From: a candidate division LCP-89 bacterium
GTDB lineage: Bacteria > Electryoneota > B3-LCP
Assembly: GCA_025774735.1 (NCBI GenBank)
Contig: JALGZU010000024.1
Coordinates: 1-19,404, forward strand
Direction of reading: 5' to 3'
Length of the DNA: 19,404 bases
Below the pieces are notes generated by a model that saw nothing but the letters and a program-made list of their open reading frames with translations, did not search any database and had not been told where the DNA came from. Shown here piece after piece: positions 8,201 through 13,619 of this stretch (position 1 is the stretch's first letter; the number at the start of each line of letters is the position of its first letter). The position numbers were made by a program, and so were the translations under genes.

Positions 8201-8594
8201 CGCGGAAGGGGATCCCCGCAGCGCTTAGAGCGTTCAGATGCCGGGGCAGAGCGTCGATCAGGAGCCACTCTTCATGTTCGAAGAGAACGGACAGATTTTG
8301 CTGCAGGCCGGGAGCCTGTGCGAAGGCGCGCCTGTCCACCTGGTAGACGCCGGAGAAATCCGCGGGGGCGTTCCGGAGGCGCTGCATGCCTGCGGGTAGA
8401 GTCGCATCGAAATCCAGCGGCACGCGCCCGATCATGACGTTTCCAGAGCGGGCGTGCAGTTCGAAACCGAGCGCGGTCAAACCATCGACGTTCGCACTTA
8501 GCGGCTCGGAAACCACCACCGGCAGCGTGGCCGCTGCAAATGAGTTCGCAGTAATGAGTATTAGAACAGCCAGAAACCCGTACACGAAGCGCAT
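5223..8594 (-). CDS. Secreted M28-family zinc peptidase with T9SS C-terminus
   Basis: 1123 residues. Signal peptide 1-21, then a propeptide-like region to ~160 and an M28 peptidase domain at ~190-440. Metal-ligand motifs of the family are all visible: AHHDA (His241), PGADDDASG (Asp260/261), NEQGLLGS (Glu295), DADMIG (Asp321) and PFYHSVDD (His407). The residue before Glu295, normally the catalytic Glu, is Asn294. Two Ig-like/CARDB-type segments follow (~445-555, ~560-670), then a sandwich domain (~675-890), another beta-rich part, and a type A sorting domain with YPNPFNP. Known M28 enzymes remove N-terminal amino acids or short peptides. The start is fixed by GGAGG 6 nt upstream and a promoter at 8626-8654. 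Large plus-strand open frames inside are shadows. Confidence 0.9.
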   Translation of the reverse strand: MRFVYGFLAVLILITANSFAAATLPVVVSEPLSANVDGLTALGFELHARSGNVMIGRVPLDFDATLPAGMQRLRNAPADFSGVYQVDRRAFAQAPGLQQNLSVLFEHEEWLLIDALPRHLNALSAAGIPFRAIPPTGYPLRKPLPARDDLDDMSPFVGVILDQVSSASFGNYLQTLEDFVTRNTYNPECDSAALWIHNRFQAMGLTTWLDSFQVGDQWRYNVTAELLGTVQPDEVFYVIAHHDATAGLPVLPEDEAPGADDDASGTAAVMEMARVLSTGFTFQKTIRFALFAGNEQGLLGSEAYVAGLPGTETCLGVLDADMIGWEGSDPWPPDLVIYTNDDPNSIALANKIAEAIALFVTDLLEPVVIQDPTMVYADHAPFWDGGMPAALAMEAEVWSPDLNPFYHSVDDLVEHLDEPFAMHVLKAVFASACDFAVPLGSGEPYLTADGAIIDDSQGNNNGQIEYGESILLTIPIINAGGAAAPSVDVTLSESDPYITFSDWQENYGTINSQDTVAIVNAFAADVAMNVPDAHLFDVTVTMVSGPLQWISVVQMAAHAPEVRLDDLLIDDFLGGNGNGQLEPGETADLEVTLYNEGSFQAQNLSATLTSTSPYIVINTPVQSYGTLPPYTGGMEEFNVAALASSPAYFQADFTLSFEAGGWTGETQFTLDVGDLTHLPTGPDTYGYSAYDPNDAPFGPAYNWIEIDPGQGGSGTELNFNDDDETLFVDLPFTFVYYGQLYTELSICSNGWIACGHRNNTDYSNTGIPDEDGPPAMIAPFWDDLSPQAEGSVSYYYDSGEGTFIVEYYDVRDFQPSWHNMTFQVILYDPLVHLTTTGDGKILFQYGNLDNTNSCTVGIENHDEEDGLQYLLNTTYDDFATPIGDGMAILFTTGENMPDVTVTLTPYGAPIQIPASGGSFSFNIAADNNESTSVSFDVWCDVTLPSGSPYGPVLGPVSLTFAGGFGSNRDRNQAVPAGAPTGSYSYNAYVGSYPGTVWNSDSFDFTKLSSGDGEIIEGWANWGEEFVSGETATAAIPAEFSLGQNYPNPFNPATMLSYTLPVASRVKLSVYDISGRLVADLANGWREAGSHAVTFDGSGLVSGVYLYRIEAGDYTAVAKMVLIK

Positions 8595-8625
8595 GCAATC
8601 CTCCGGTTAGATTATCCAGTATATT

Positions 8626-8654
8626 AATATAGCAATTTAAAAGCCTTAAGTCAA
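8626..8654 (-). promoter_or_regulatory. Sigma70-type promoter of the M28 gene
   Basis: On the minus strand TTGACT (8654-8649), a 17-nt spacer, then TATATT (8631-8626), about 30 nt before ATG 8594. Confidence 0.75.
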
Positions 8655-8713
8655 GCGAGAAATGATATCCGGCCAAAATTTTTGGTATGTAAAACGGAAA
8701 AGGGACATTTCAC

Positions 8714-8742
8714 TTGATTTCACAAGCGGGATATATTAAATT
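8714..8742 (+). promoter_or_regulatory. Putative promoter of tRNA-Glu
   Basis: TTGATT (8714-8719), 17-nt spacer, TAAATT (8737-8742), 14 nt before the mature tRNA 5' end. Confidence 0.45.
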
Positions 8743-8756
8743 TATAGTTTCAAAAT

Positions 8757-8828
8757 GGCGCGTTCGTCTAGTGGTTAGGACGCCGGCCTCTCACGCCGGT
8801 AGCACGGGTTCGACTCCCGTACGCGCTA
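8757..8828 (+). tRNA. tRNA-Glu (anticodon CTC)
   Basis: A full cloverleaf is visible: acceptor GGCGCGT (8757-8763) with ACGCGCT (8821-8827), first pair G-U; D arm GTC/GAC; anticodon stem CCGGC (8783-8787) with GCCGG (8795-8799); anticodon CTC at 8790-8792; T arm CGGGTTCGACTCCCG; discriminator A8828. CCA is not encoded. Such genes are common integration sites, and a recombinase gene lies 316 bp downstream. Confidence 0.95.
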
Positions 8829-8832
8829 CAGC

Positions 8833-8967
8833 AGGAAATTCAGTATTTTTAAGGACTATCCCAAGTATGCCAATCGCTATTATGGTCTTGGGATATTCTA
8901 TTTTTATACAGAAAACCTTGCACGGAAACTAGCCGACGCATGTTACCGCTTCTGCGGTCTCGCGTAG
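8833..8967 (+). pseudogene. Possible TPR-protein relic directly after the tRNA
   Basis: One frame, without a start codon, reads FKDYPKYANRYYGLGIFYFY and then TENLARKLADACY before stop TAG 8965. Position by position this resembles a tetratricopeptide repeat (aromatic at 4, LG at 7-8, Tyr at 11). It is short, has no start and continues into the tRNA, so it can only be a gene remnant or chance. Low confidence. Confidence 0.25.
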
Positions 8968-8970
8968 ATC

Positions 8971-9144
8971 CTAGGGTAAAATGTATGTGTAGATTTCCGT
9001 GACCTTTACCGATGACTGACCTAACAAATCTTTTATATGGTTCATGGGAATTTCTTTACGGACAAGGTCTGTCCCAGCCGTATGCCTGAGACAGTGCAAA
9101 TGAAGGCTCGTTCTAAGGCCGGCTTTATCCCGGTATTGCCTAAT
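8971..9144 (-). pseudogene. C-terminal remnant of a second tyrosine recombinase
   Basis: Directly after the stop codon of the recombinase at 9145, in the same frame, 57 codons read IRQYRDKAGLRTSLHLHCLR and then HTAGTDLVRKEIPMNHIKDL, LGQSSVKVTEIYTYILP, stop. This is the typical end of an XerC/D-type recombinase: HxLRH box, LLGHSS-like segment (here Gln replaces His) and nucleophile Tyr in TEIYTY. It has no start and no first catalytic Arg, so it is a fragment. It differs from the neighbouring recombinase, whose own C-terminus is complete, which points to a second, older integration or a recombination between integrase genes. Confidence 0.75.
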
Positions 9145-10002
9145 TTAAGCATGCAAATCCTCAAGCTGTTGAGCTACCTTCCCGGCTAAATCCTCCCTGT
9201 TATCATTGTATTTCATCAATGTTTCAGGATCGGCATGACGGGAGAATCGTTGTGCCTCCCGGATGCCAACTCCCATATCCAGGACGTTTGTAATTGCCAA
9301 ATGCCTCAAACCGTGTGGAGTTACCTTTATCCCTGCTTTCCGTCCCAAACCAGCCACAAGATGCCTCAGACCCTCCCCAGAAAGCCTCGTCCGTCTTTCT
9401 GTGTCATGGTTCAGGTTGTAGAAAAGCGGTCCTGTAGCATTACAGCGCAATCCAATCCATTCCTGAAGGGCCTCTTTCGTTCTATGAGGGATCGTTAAAA
9501 GCATCTTTTCATTGCGACGCTTCCCCAGGACAGCAAGAGTGTTTCGTTCAAAGTCAATGTCGGATAGATCCAGGTTAGCTACCTCACTTCGCCGAAGCCC
9601 CATGAAATGGAGAAGGTAGAGAATTGCAATATCTCTCAATGCTTTTTCAGGTTTTTGCGCTTTGGCTACTTTTAACGGAGCGCGATAGCCATTGTTTCCC
9701 GGTCCTCGTGTATCCCGGTACGACTCTCGCCTCACGTTTTTAATCTTCAACTCCCATCGAACAACTCCAGCGATCTGCATGAATTGAACGAGCTTCCGCA
9801 AGGCGCTTGAACGAGTGTTAATTGTGCTTGAAGATAACCCTCGCTTTCGTAGATCAGTTTGGTATCGAAGCGCGAGCCGATAAGCGTCAAAGGGATTGAG
9901 TCGAAGAAATTGTAGAAATCCGGGAAAGATCTCGTTCTCGCCTATGAATTGCGCAAAGTCCCGAAGTCCCTGCTCATAGGTGCGACGAGTACGCTCATTC
10001 AA
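9145..10002 (-). CDS. Tyrosine recombinase / integrase (probable N-terminal frameshift)
   Basis: 285 residues from a TTG start. An N-terminal core-binding domain (~1-100) and a catalytic domain are present with all key residues: Arg137 (GLRRSE), Lys161 (LGKRR), His230 and Arg233 (HGLRH), His256 (FSRHAD) and Tyr265 (MKYND). This family cuts and joins DNA at attachment sites to integrate or excise mobile elements. The TTG start has no ribosome binding site, and the in-frame sequence upstream (SVREVAKDFFSHL) still looks like recombinase. A good site and ATG lie at 10091-10079 in another frame. One lost or gained base between 10002 and ~10045 would join them. It lies 9 nt after the small hypothetical gene, so they form one unit pointing towards the tRNA. 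Confidence 0.85.
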   Translation of the reverse strand: MNERTRRTYEQGLRDFAQFIGENEIFPGFLQFLRLNPFDAYRLALRYQTDLRKRGLSSSTINTRSSALRKLVQFMQIAGVVRWELKIKNVRRESYRDTRGPGNNGYRAPLKVAKAQKPEKALRDIAILYLLHFMGLRRSEVANLDLSDIDFERNTLAVLGKRRNEKMLLTIPHRTKEALQEWIGLRCNATGPLFYNLNHDTERRTRLSGEGLRHLVAGLGRKAGIKVTPHGLRHLAITNVLDMGVGIREAQRFSRHADPETLMKYNDNREDLAGKVAQQLEDLHA

Positions 10003-10085
10003 ATGGGAAAAGAAATCTTTGGCAACTTCCCGTACACTTTCGACCAGGATCTTGGTCTATATTGTTCATAAGAGCCTGCATGGTG

Positions 10086-10091
10086 CCCCCC
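10086..10091 (-). promoter_or_regulatory. Ribosome binding site of the original integrase start
   Basis: GGGGGG on the minus strand, 4 nt before ATG 10081-10079. The frame it opens gives MQALMNNIDQ and then leaves the integrase frame, ending in TGA overlapping codon 2 of the 10002 start. Confidence 0.55.
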
Positions 10092-10393
10092 TATCTTAAA
10101 ATAGATTCTAAATAGCTGGCATAAACAAGCTCTCCCCACATCTGCTCAACGGCTTTGAAATCGTCGCCTTCGAGCATGACTTCAGCACCATCAAACCTGT
10201 CCCTGAAGTAATATTCAATGAAGGTGATTTCACCACTTTGGCATTGACCGTCAGGATCGATGCAGAACTTGAAACCATCCTCAGGACCGCCCCAGGAAAG
10301 CTTCAAGTCAATAACGACTGTTGTGTCGAGCGAGAGGATGCTCTCGTTAAGCTCTTCATATTCCTGCCCGTCGTCGTTATTGAGTTTCTCCAT
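10091..10393 (-). CDS. Small acidic hypothetical protein, likely 5'-truncated
   Basis: 100 residues from ATG 10393: acidic, no signal peptide, with the segment LSWGGPEDGFKFCID and, further on, EYYFRDRFDGAEV followed by a LEGDDFKAVEQMW helix. I recall small uncharacterised proteins with an LSWGGP...F(R/K)F...DWFDG pattern in mobile regions of many bacteria, but I cannot name a family. No ribosome binding site precedes 10393. The same frame continues upstream through one TAA into a well-started peptide at 10468, so the original protein was probably 125 residues. It is the first gene of the integrase unit. Confidence 0.6.
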   Translation of the reverse strand: MEKLNNDDGQEYEELNESILSLDTTVVIDLKLSWGGPEDGFKFCIDPDGQCQSGEITFIEYYFRDRFDGAEVMLEGDDFKAVEQMWGELVYASYLESILR

Positions 10394-10405
10394 GGCGCTG
10401 GTGAT

Positions 10406-10468
10406 TTATTCAAGGCGATCCTTGAACTCGTCACCTATGCGCTCTCTGCATGATTTTTGTTTTTCCAT
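10406..10468 (-). pseudogene. 5' part of the small hypothetical gene, cut by an in-frame stop
   Basis: ATG 10468 has AGGAGA 5 nt upstream and encodes MEKQKSCRERIGDEFKDRLE then TAA (10408-10406). The next codons in the same frame lead straight into the 100-residue frame at 10393. A single base change would restore a 125-codon gene. Confidence 0.55.
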
Positions 10469-10473
10469 TTTTC

Positions 10474-10560
10474 TCTCCTATGGATTTTAACATAGAAAAG
10501 GCTGGTCTTGTCAACGCTCCATAGAAGCGCGGCAGTTCTTGAGATACTGCCAGACCAGCC
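10474..10560 (-). promoter_or_regulatory. Structured leader with three-way junction next to the ribosome binding site
   Basis: Read on the minus strand, the outer stem GGCTGGTCT/AGACCAGCC (10560-10552 with 10508-10500) encloses GGCAGT/ACTGCC and CGCT/AGCG hairpins. The loop of the latter contains CTATGG (10524-10519), complementary to CCATAG (10483-10478), which overlaps the AGGAGA site of ATG 10468. CTATG (10495-10491) can pair with the same segment locally. Structure seen; regulatory role inferred. Confidence 0.4.
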
Positions 10561-10610
10561 TATAGCTTACTTAAAATGTAAATGCCGAATCACCCATCGG
10601 CAAGGGCTAT

Positions 10611-10638
10611 GGATGTTGACGCCTATAATATAACATCC
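10611..10638. repeat. 7-bp inverted repeat, operator-like
   Basis: GGATGTT (10611-10617) and AACATCC (10632-10638) flank 14 AT-rich nt. A perfect TTGACA lies just outside on the minus strand (10645-10640), but no -10 at 16-18 nt follows, so a promoter is not proven. Confidence 0.35.
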
Positions 10639-10955
10639 TTGTCAAGTCCGAAAATTGCTTGTTCTCTGCGAATATTTCAAACTCAACCTATAATAATTCA
10701 CGACTTAATCTTTTTGTACGCTTGACCGTGTTTTATAATAAGGAATAAGAATAATTTATTTCACTCGACAGTCAATAAAGCGATCGAAACCGGTGAAAAT
10801 AGGATTTGAATTGCAGGAGAATAGGGGTGAAATAGGGAAATAATAATTTCAAAATAAGGTATCGCTAAGGAGTTCGTTCACTTTTACGGTGCAAATTCAC
10901 CATTCTGTTTTGCCGGAATCTGATCCATCGACGTGATCCAGCGGAACCTTCGAGT

Positions 10956-11253
10956 ATCCAGGTCTTGGATGGATTCGACCTTATTCAAGTATTATTTCAG
11001 CCCTATTCAATCGCTTTTTCGGGTGAAGGTAGGAGGGGGGTCAAATTCTGGCCGAAGCAAAAAGTCAAAACCAAGCTGGGGGTGCTTTCCTGAAAAAGGA
11101 TATCCCCTCAGCTTCCGCACTCGAAATAGTTGAATATTTCACAGAAAAAGGGAAGGGGGGTACTTTATATATTTGGAGATCGAATCATAGGTTGGAGTCC
11201 CGTTCCAGCCCCCCCCCGGGTGGAAAATACGGGTATACATCCAGACCTGGATG
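10956..11253. repeat. Pair of 15-16 bp near-palindromes in inverted orientation
   Basis: ATCCAGGTCTTGGATG at 10956-10971 and the reverse complement of 11238-11253 (ATCCAGGTCTGGATG) differ by one base. Each is also nearly self-complementary. They flank about 266 bp. Confidence 0.35.
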
Positions 11254-11319
11254 CCTAAAAAAAGACCACTGCTTAAAAGGCCGCGGCGGTTGTACGGAAA
11301 AATCGTAAAAATTCCGCCT

Positions 11320-11341
11320 TACGCGATTAATACGCGATTAA
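11320..11341 (+). repeat. Exact tandem 11-mer
   Basis: TACGCGATTAA occurs twice in direct succession (11320-11330, 11331-11341), 16 nt before a terminator stem. It could be a protein-binding pair or slippage. Its TACGCG also occurs at the tRNA-Glu 3' end (8820-8825). Confidence 0.4.
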
Positions 11342-11356
11342 GAGGTGAAATGAAAA

Positions 11357-11390
11357 GCCGGATTCATGATTGGGTCCGGCCTTTCTTTTT
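11357..11390 (+). terminator. Intrinsic terminator without obvious gene
   Basis: GCCGGA (11357-11362) pairs with TCCGGC (11375-11380), 12-nt loop, followed by CTTTCTTTTT. Confidence 0.6.
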
Positions 11391-11686
11391 CAGTGTTCTT
11401 AAATCCACCTCCTGAGCCACAGTCAGGTGGTTGTGTGGGGCAAATTCGAAACAATCGGACTCGTGTAAGGTTTTTGTAGATTATCAGAAAGCAGATCAGA
11501 TTTAAAAATATTCTACATATTTTACTTGATTCTAATTAAAATACTGTTTAAGTTAACCTAAGTTATTACTGTTATGTCACTTCCTTGAGTTTGTTGAGTA
11601 ATGGTCCTTGATTGAGATTATATCGGGGAGATCTCTAAGATGACCGTGAATTTAAAGGCGTCTACAAGCCCAGAAAGCTAATTTTG

Positions 11687-11727
11687 AATCCGGAGAATAG
11701 GTAAAACATACCTCATCCGGATTTTTT
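11687..11727 (+). terminator. Intrinsic terminator without obvious gene
   Basis: AATCCGGA (11687-11694) pairs with TCCGGATT (11716-11723), with an inner AGGT/ACCT pairing, followed by TTTT. A 13-residue frame (11640-11681) is the only reading frame before it. Confidence 0.7.
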
Positions 11728-11786
11728 GTCTCTATTCCGATTATATTTCCTATATCCAATACGATTCCAGCTCAATAGGGAATCCA

Positions 11787-11953
11787 AGTAAATAAAAAAA
11801 GGAAGCTCCGCCCTCAGCCTGACAGCCCGAGCGAAGCTTCTCCGCAATCAAGAAACGTGAGGAATTTCAGCTTTATAAGCATATGTTTCGGGCATATGCC
11901 GTCTGAAACTCAACCGCCCCTTGTGCAATAAAATTCGATTGTTGAAATACTTT
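11787..11953 (-). ncRNA. Candidate small structured RNA, copy 1
   Basis: On the minus strand a TTGACA-17-TATATT promoter (11988-11960) precedes a ~165-nt stretch ending in stem GAAGCT/AGCTTC (11835-11840 with 11802-11807) and a run of T. Inside is a hairpin with arms 11879-11885 and 11893-11899 and a 7-nt loop, carried by a second stem (11862-11870 with 11903-11911, 9 bp with one G-U on the minus strand). Loop TCGGG/CCCGA (11888-11892, 11826-11830) allows a pseudoknot. The element recurs at 15412 with a 37-nt identical core. The family is not recognised. It could instead be a mobile palindromic repeat, or a leader of the plus-strand gene 108 nt away. Confidence 0.45.
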
Positions 11954-11967
11954 CACCATAATATAAT
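11939..11967 (+). promoter_or_regulatory. Putative promoter of the radical SAM gene
   Basis: TTGTTG (11939-11944), 17-nt spacer, TATAAT (11962-11967). It overlaps the divergent minus-strand promoter, which may couple the two transcripts. Confidence 0.45.
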
Positions 11968-11988
11968 ATAATTTTCTGCATATGTCAA
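11960..11988 (-). promoter_or_regulatory. Near-consensus promoter pointing into the structured element
   Basis: Minus strand: TTGACA (11988-11983), 17-nt spacer, TATATT (11965-11960). No reading frame lies downstream, only the structured element at 11787-11953. Confidence 0.6.
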
Positions 11989-12027
11989 GACTAATTTCAA
12001 AAAAATACATTTTATGAGGAGATAACA

Positions 12028-13437
12028 ATGAACATCCTGCTCGTTAATCCCAATATCCGTTGTCTGTACCCCGTCGCCCAATTTCAATCAGCTTCCGATT
12101 TAAGTGCCGTGCCACTCGGGCTGCTGTGCCTTGCAGCACCGCTGCTGCAAGAGGGACACAAAGTCAAACTTCTCGACCTAAACCTTACCAGCCACCAGCT
12201 AGTTACTCTTGAGAATACTCTGAGGCAATTTAAACCGGATTGTGTGGGGATTACTTCTTCCACCCCCATAATCTATGAGGCTTATAGAGTTGCCGGTCAG
12301 ATCAAGAAATTTAACGGCTACATCCCCATTGTCTTGGGTGGCGCCCACGCCTCTGCAATGGAGTGGGATGCATTGGCTCCCGAGTTTGACCACATTGTCA
12401 AGGGTGAGGGTGACTACGCCCTGGGGCACATTTTGATCGAGCGTGAGAACGGATCCTATACGCCCGTGCTCAAACAAAATCCCACCGGCGACCTAGATAG
12501 CCTTCCTCTTCCCGCCTACGAACTCCTCGAAGACATCACGAAATACACCCTGTCTCGATTTTTATGCCGCAAAAATCCCGTTGCTTACCTGGAAACGTCT
12601 CGAGGATGCTATGGGAAGTGTACCTTTTGCGATAGAGGCGTCCAGGGACGCAAAGTGCGATTCAAATCGGCGGACCGAGTTTTGGATGAGATGGAGTATT
12701 TGCTCGGTTTAGGTTATCAGGAGATACAAATTATCGACGATATGTTTATCGCCGATACGAAGAGAGCCTACGCCATCTGCGATCTAATCCTACAGCGAGG
12801 GCTCAAGTTTCCCTGGTATCCGCGCAGTGGAGTGCGAGTGGATAAGGCCAGCTTGGATCTCTTCAAAATCATGAAGCGGGCGGGATGTTACAGAATCCCC
12901 TTCGGTGTGGAATCAGGGAGTCAAAGGATTCTTGACTCGATCAAGAAGGAGATCACCCTGGAGCAGATTAAAAACGCCGTTAGGTGGGCCAAGAAAGCGG
13001 GCTTGGAAACGGAGTGCTTCTTCATCGTGGGGCTGCCCGGCGAAACAGAGGAGGATCTGCAAGCCACCATCAATTTCGCCGTAGCACTCAACCCGGACTT
13101 TGCCAAACCCCCGCAAGTTGCTCTACCTACACCGGGCACAGAGATGACCAAAAAGATGGAGGATAACGGGCAGATAAAGTCAAAGGACTGGCGCAAGTAC
13201 CACTATTTGGGCAACTGCAAAGAAATCTACGACCACGATACTTTGTCGTGGGATACAATTGACCGAAGCCTGAAGCTCTTTAACAGAAAATACTACTTTC
13301 GCTTACGGTATATCTTGAAAAGGGGTTGTAATACACTTCTGAGTGGTAAATGGCTGGCGCATGTAAAATCGCTCAGAGGTTCGGTAGCAAAATGGTTTAG
13401 AAACGGAGAGTTGGTGGAGTCAAAAAGCTACTCATAA
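12028..13437 (+). CDS. B12-binding-domain radical SAM protein (class B / BchE-like)
   Basis: 469 residues, cytoplasmic. Residues 1-~135 form the Rossmann-like cobalamin-binding type domain (ILLVNPN..., PIVLGGAHAS, IVKGEGDYAL); no DxHxxG histidine motif is seen. The radical SAM core follows, with Cys194, Cys198 and Cys201 (RGCYGKCTFC) holding the 4Fe-4S cluster, then IQIIDDMFIA, GVESGSQRIL and FIVGLPGETEEDL, all typical of this superfamily. Members use S-adenosylmethionine radicals for methylation, cyclisation or other difficult reactions; the substrate cannot be told here. AGGAG lies 6 nt before the start. No pathway genes are adjacent. It stands alone between the gene-poor stretch and T9SS cargo, so it may have been acquired with the island. 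Confidence 0.9.
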   Translation: MNILLVNPNIRCLYPVAQFQSASDLSAVPLGLLCLAAPLLQEGHKVKLLDLNLTSHQLVTLENTLRQFKPDCVGITSSTPIIYEAYRVAGQIKKFNGYIPIVLGGAHASAMEWDALAPEFDHIVKGEGDYALGHILIERENGSYTPVLKQNPTGDLDSLPLPAYELLEDITKYTLSRFLCRKNPVAYLETSRGCYGKCTFCDRGVQGRKVRFKSADRVLDEMEYLLGLGYQEIQIIDDMFIADTKRAYAICDLILQRGLKFPWYPRSGVRVDKASLDLFKIMKRAGCYRIPFGVESGSQRILDSIKKEITLEQIKNAVRWAKKAGLETECFFIVGLPGETEEDLQATINFAVALNPDFAKPPQVALPTPGTEMTKKMEDNGQIKSKDWRKYHYLGNCKEIYDHDTLSWDTIDRSLKLFNRKYYFRLRYILKRGCNTLLSGKWLAHVKSLRGSVAKWFRNGELVESKSYS

Positions 13438-13548
13438 CACCTTCGGAATCTCGGCAATATATGATAGATGTTAGCGTTGCGGATGTTTATATAATTCATA
13501 CTGTTAAGATTATCAATAAAAAAATATAATCAACAATATAAAAAAACA

Positions 13549-13576
13549 TTGACTTTTCAAAATACTGTATTATATT
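13549..13576 (+). promoter_or_regulatory. Promoter of the 13620 gene
   Basis: TTGACT (13549-13554), 16-nt spacer, TATATT (13571-13576), in an AT-rich gap, about 43 nt before the start codon. Same hexamers as the M28 promoter. Confidence 0.65.
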
Positions 13577-13619
13577 ATTAGTATATAAGTGGTTTTCCTT
13601 CATTGTTTAGGAGCCCAGC

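Larger units (their letters stand above)
10639..11786. other. AT-rich gene-poor stretch behind the integrase unit
   Basis: No convincing gene. It holds a palindrome pair (10956, 11238), a tandem 11-mer (11320), a small hairpin at 11405-11430 (CCACCT/AGGTGG), and two rightward terminators (11357, 11687) without a visible gene before them. The 66-codon frame at 10933 and a 91-codon start-less frame at 11033-11308 are not credible as genes. It may be eroded mobile DNA or contain untranslated RNAs. Confidence 0.5.

Noticed and set aside
8714..8932. 72-codon frame covering the tRNA
   Set aside because: It is a translation of the tRNA gene itself, a common false prediction.
10933..11133. 66-codon frame in the gene-poor stretch
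   Set aside because: No ribosome binding site, basic random-looking composition, no domain.
11190..11205. Possible attR copy of the tRNA T-arm segment
   Set aside because: 13 of 16 matches, but mismatches fall inside the conserved TTCGA, no extension on either side, and beside a C-run; chance is likely.
11033..11308. 91-codon frame without ATG, partly protein-like (GGAFLKKDIPSASALEIVEY)
   Set aside because: No usual start codon, only an AGGAGG before ATT/CTG, and the second half looks random. Could be a relic but not supportable.
10439..11760. Search for tmRNA, SRP RNA, RNase P RNA or 6S RNA in the gene-poor stretch
   Set aside because: None of the conserved core sequences of these RNAs was seen.
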